NCBI GenBank assembly: GCA_947492185.1
Contig: CANLMR010000002.1
Span: forward strand, 1 to 64,000
DNA: 64,000 nucleotides
Direction of reading: 5' to 3'
From: an uncultured Tenacibaculum sp.
Lineage (GTDB): Bacteria > Bacteroidota > Bacteroidia > Flavobacteriales > Flavobacteriaceae
Below the pieces are notes generated by a model. That model was not told the DNA's origin. It did no database searches and saw only the letters and a list, made by a program, of their open reading frames with translations. Both the position numbers and the translations under genes were made by a program. Positions within the stretch are counted from its first letter, which is position 1. Each line of letters opens with the position of its first letter. Below are positions 62,201 through 64,000 of this stretch, in pieces.

Positions 62201-63852
62201 CCTACAACTATACCTATGATGCATTAAATAGAATTACACATGCGGGAGGTATTACAAATAGGTATAATGCAGCTTACAGTTATGATAAAAATGGAAACAT
62301 TAATAGTCTTATCAGAAAAGGGCATGTAAACACAGATGCTACTATTTTTGGTACTATGGATGATTTGGCTTATAATTATGATTCGGGAAATAAATTGCTA
62401 AAAGTAGTTGAAAAAACAGGAAGTAAAACTTTTGGCTTTAAAGATGGAACAAATACAGGTAATGATTATACATACGACGCCAATGGGAATATGAAAAGTG
62501 ATGCCAATAAAAACATTGGTAACATCGAGTATAATCATTTGAACTTACCTAAGTTTATTGAAATTAATTCCGCACCTGATGAAATAGAATATATTTATGA
62601 TGCGAGTGGTGTTAAGCTTAGAAAAATTGTCAATAAAGATGGTAGTCCTACAGTTACAACAGATTACGCAGGCAACCACATTTACGAAAACGGAAACCTA
62701 CAATTCTTTAACCACGCAGAAGGTTATACACAACCTGTCATTGCGAGCGGTAGCGCGGCAATCTCATCATTTGACTACGTTTACCAATACAAAGACCATT
62801 TAGGAAACATACGTTTATCGTATACAGATAACAATAATGATGGTGTAATTACAGCAAGTACAGAAATTATTGAAGAAAAGAATTACTATCCCTTTGGACT
62901 ACAACATAAAGGGTATAATGATACTACTTTAAGTATTGGAAACTCAACTGCGCAGAAGTTTGGATACAATGGTGTTGAACTTAATGAAAGTCTAGGGTTA
63001 GATCTAATGGAGATGGACGTGCGTATGTATGATTCAGCCATTGCTAGATTTAATGGGATTGACCCTGTTACTCATTACTCACAAGGAACAAGTGTTGCGT
63101 TTGATAATAACCCTATATTTTGGGCTGATCCAAGTGGAGCTGATGCTACTACAGGTGGTGCTGATTGGTCTGGATTTGAGTTAGGTCAAGGTAGAGACTT
63201 TTATAAGAATAAAAATAGTTCATCAAATAATGAATCTACTGAAGAATCAAGTGAAACATCAGAAAGTACCGAAGGAAAAGTGTTAAATCCAGATGGAACT
63301 TGTTGTGCATCAAGCGGTACTTCTAGTAGTGTAGAAACTAAAACAACAGTTGAACATCAAAAAAGATGGAAAGAACTGACAAAAGAAGAACAAGAAGAAC
63401 TTAATAAAACTGCTAAGGAGATTCTTATATTTGTAGGAACATCAGCAATACCAGTAGGTTGGATTTTTAAAGGAGGTAGATGGGTATTTCTTGCTTACAA
63501 AGCGAATAAAGCTGTAAAAGGAGGTAGGTTTCTCGTCAATTCTAATAAGTTTAATTATTTTTTTGGTAGAGTAGTTACTGGTAACGCTCACAATATAGCT
63601 AGATCTGCACAAAACCTTAAAGATTTGACGACATTAGGTATTAAAACAGAAACACAATTGATGAAGGTATTTGGGAAGGCATTTACAAATGGTAAAACTG
63701 TTAGTACAATGACAAATAATTTTGGTACAACAGTTGTAAAAAGTATTAAAATAGGGAAAAAAGGTCAAGTTAATGTTAGCTTTTTTTACAAGGGAGGTAA
63801 TATGTCTTCGGCTCCAAGCGTAACAACAATAATTCCAAAAATATTTAAATAA
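59236..63852 (+). CDS. Rhs protein (DUF6443 type) with variable C-terminal toxin candidate
   Basis: A 1538-residue exported protein: signal peptide MKKLVLILLVLPFVMYAQ. A DUF6443-like start (YFDGLGRLKQTVAVNAGG) is interrupted by an inserted beta-sandwich module at ~75-275. YD repeats run from ~470 to ~1160, with a second inserted domain at ~776-921. The Rhs core lies at ~1217-1300 (YYPFGLQHKGYN, SLGLDLMEMDVRMYD, WADPSGAD). The tip (~1300-1538) is variable-looking: an acidic Ser/Thr linker, a hydrophobic stretch ~1396-1411, then ~100 residues with FGRVVTGNAHNIARSAQNL. I recall similar tips on other polymorphic toxins but cannot name the activity. A probable immunity gene overlaps the stop. Confidence 0.92.
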   Translation: MKKLVLILLVLPFVMYAQSTNENHVVTKVYKKGTTTPITGQNKDEVMTNVQYFDGLGRLKQTVAVNAGGNTVSNNAIPIDWTVNATATDFYNRNGGSAENKVVNGTTPFGGTDLLWECLPDAASGPDGGWNTDYFEIDNTKTYRYSVWVKKNKIGSGKGRAYHGTGGVDNLNGTANGNPYFYAGDLPKANTWYLLVGVVHPHTYRGGNTGVSGVYETNGNKIASGHEYRWRSNNTPTRLRNYLFYCTDTSVRQYFWSPLFQEIDGGEIPLDDVITESSPVIAQENIKDIVSHVEYDNLGRMTKEYLPVTNGSGNANIRTENMATATQEYYGRKYAKDFAGVTLPTEINAYSEKAFDSSPLNRVTQQAAPGTDWKLGNGHEIKFDYDVNATNEVKIYEVTTSFANNTYTPTLQGGAVYYAEGALSKTVTKDENWKDGQTYANDHTTEEFKNKSGQVVLKRTYNQNQRHDTYYVYDDFGNLTYVIPPKAEGTIAKPTATQLSELCYQYVYDYRNRLVEKKIPGKGWEYIVYDKLDRPVMTQDANLKAKNEWLYTKYDQLGRVIYTGIQSNQTASRITLQGYANTGNYTQFENKQTSSRNIGGTTIYYTSSAIPGSPTGVYTINYYDTYVDVPSGFTAPTSVYEQSITTNTKGLATVTKTRVLGTTNWITTLTYYDKKARPVYLYSKNDYLQTTDIVESKLDDFTGKVLETKTTHKKTGKDPIVTIDRFEYDHMDRLVSQNQEINNQISERIVKNNYDDMGQLESKILGNGTKSGYKDVTSGITVNGNLITKGVGSCWTVGLATQGSFSGDGYVEFTTVTKGKYYMIGLSNNNTNAHYGSLGYAVYIHASNVYIYESYRNKGTYTTYEIGDVFKVERIGDQILYKKNGETFYVSTTKSSGTLLGDSSFCHNDGKIKDFKIVDNSKGLQKVDYNYNVRGWLTNINDDVVNDNDLFNFSIQYNDPSVELNKRLYNGNIAQTSWQTQNVDNTRKTYNYTYDALNRITHAGGITNRYNAAYSYDKNGNINSLIRKGHVNTDATIFGTMDDLAYNYDSGNKLLKVVEKTGSKTFGFKDGTNTGNDYTYDANGNMKSDANKNIGNIEYNHLNLPKFIEINSAPDEIEYIYDASGVKLRKIVNKDGSPTVTTDYAGNHIYENGNLQFFNHAEGYTQPVIASGSAAISSFDYVYQYKDHLGNIRLSYTDNNNDGVITASTEIIEEKNYYPFGLQHKGYNDTTLSIGNSTAQKFGYNGVELNESLGLDLMEMDVRMYDSAIARFNGIDPVTHYSQGTSVAFDNNPIFWADPSGADATTGGADWSGFELGQGRDFYKNKNSSSNNESTEESSETSESTEGKVLNPDGTCCASSGTSSSVETKTTVEHQKRWKELTKEEQEELNKTAKEILIFVGTSAIPVGWIFKGGRWVFLAYKANKAVKGGRFLVNSNKFNYFFGRVVTGNAHNIARSAQNLKDLTTLGIKTETQLMKVFGKAFTNGKTVSTMTNNFGTTVVKSIKIGKKGQVNVSFFYKGGNMSSAPSVTTIIPKIFK

Positions 63853-64000
63853 TGAATTTAGAATATATAAAAGAAGAAGAGTATGAAAATACTCAAGCAA
63901 TAAATTTGTTTCTTGAAGATGAATATAGTAGATCGTTTGGTAAGTTTAGTTTAGGTAATATTAATTATAAGTTAGCATGGAGAAGTGATATTATAGTACC
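63852..64000 (+). CDS. probable immunity protein, truncated by the window edge
   Basis: The ATG at 63852 overlaps the Rhs stop codon (TAATG) and the frame stays open to the window end. The 49 visible residues start MNLEYIKEEEYENTQAINLF, acidic and without a signal peptide. Position directly after an Rhs toxin tip, with translational coupling, is typical of an immunity gene. The family cannot be recognised from this fragment. Confidence 0.65.
   Translation, partial: MNLEYIKEEEYENTQAINLFLEDEYSRSFGKFSLGNINYKLAWRSDIIV

Noticed and set aside
1..64000. CRISPR arrays, rRNA or tRNA genes, prophage, insertion sequences
   Set aside because: Looked for on both strands by eye; no direct-repeat/spacer pattern, tRNA cloverleaf, transposase or phage structural gene was recognised.

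Overview
The window looks like the chromosome of an AT-rich member of the Flavobacteriaceae (Bacteroidota); a marine genus such as Tenacibaculum is a guess. Evidence: Bacteroidota-type promoters (TTG, about 19 bp, TAnnTTTG), almost no Shine-Dalgarno sequences, a fused HisIE and bifunctional HisB, a MoxR/DUF58/DUF4350/DUF4129/SpoIIM/RDD locus, a YtxJ-type bacillithiol redox protein, and DUF6443-type Rhs proteins. No rRNA, tRNA, CRISPR array or transposase was found.

Layout. 77-3312 is an accessory array of five cassette-like units: three single genes on the minus strand and two near-identical gene-less units. They are separated by structured sites that behave like integron attC sites. No integrase is visible. 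3404-11702 holds a TlpA-like lipoprotein, a small membrane protein, the MoxR-DUF58 locus with a divergent RDD gene, and a histidine phosphatase. 11786-27244 is mostly housekeeping: clpB, ytxJ, a DEAD/DEAH helicase, fahA, typA, a triple-FAS1 lipoprotein, an SLC13 transporter, a methyltransferase, a DoxX-like membrane protein and an ABC-F ATPase. 27482-35910 is the histidine operon (hisG-D-C-B-H-A-F-IE). It is preceded by a leader peptide with six consecutive His codons and an attenuator, and is interrupted by a four-helix-bundle gene, a DinB-like gene and copies of a dispersed palindromic repeat. 35923-42699 is mixed: an OYE-type oxidoreductase, an rRNA methyltransferase, an OmpA-like protein, a pseudouridine synthase, a DMT exporter and a DUF1853 protein. 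It also contains two small genes: a Cys-rich 48-residue peptide that looks like a leader-containing peptide precursor, and a 37-residue membrane peptide.

42782-55625 is a type II secretion/type IV pilus-like locus: a VWA + AAA ATPase pair, prepilin peptidase, GspE, a GspC/PilP-like protein, three minor pseudopilin candidates, GspF, an inverted gspG, a lipoprotein, a GspD-type secretin, and GspL/PilN-like and GspM/PilO-like proteins. The peptidase and all four pseudopilins appear to share a cleavage site with Ala, not Gly, at position -1. Directly downstream, a strong Bacteroidota promoter drives two large secreted Rhs/YD-repeat proteins. The second ends in a variable toxin-like tip followed, with a 1-base overlap, by the start of a probable immunity gene cut off by the window edge.

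Strongest leads: the integron-like cassette array; the Cys-rich peptide precursor; the divergent T2SS-like machine (with a beta-rich GspK substitute) beside an Rhs toxin/immunity pair; and the His-leader attenuator. All similarity statements come from reading the sequence and recalling families. No database search was run.
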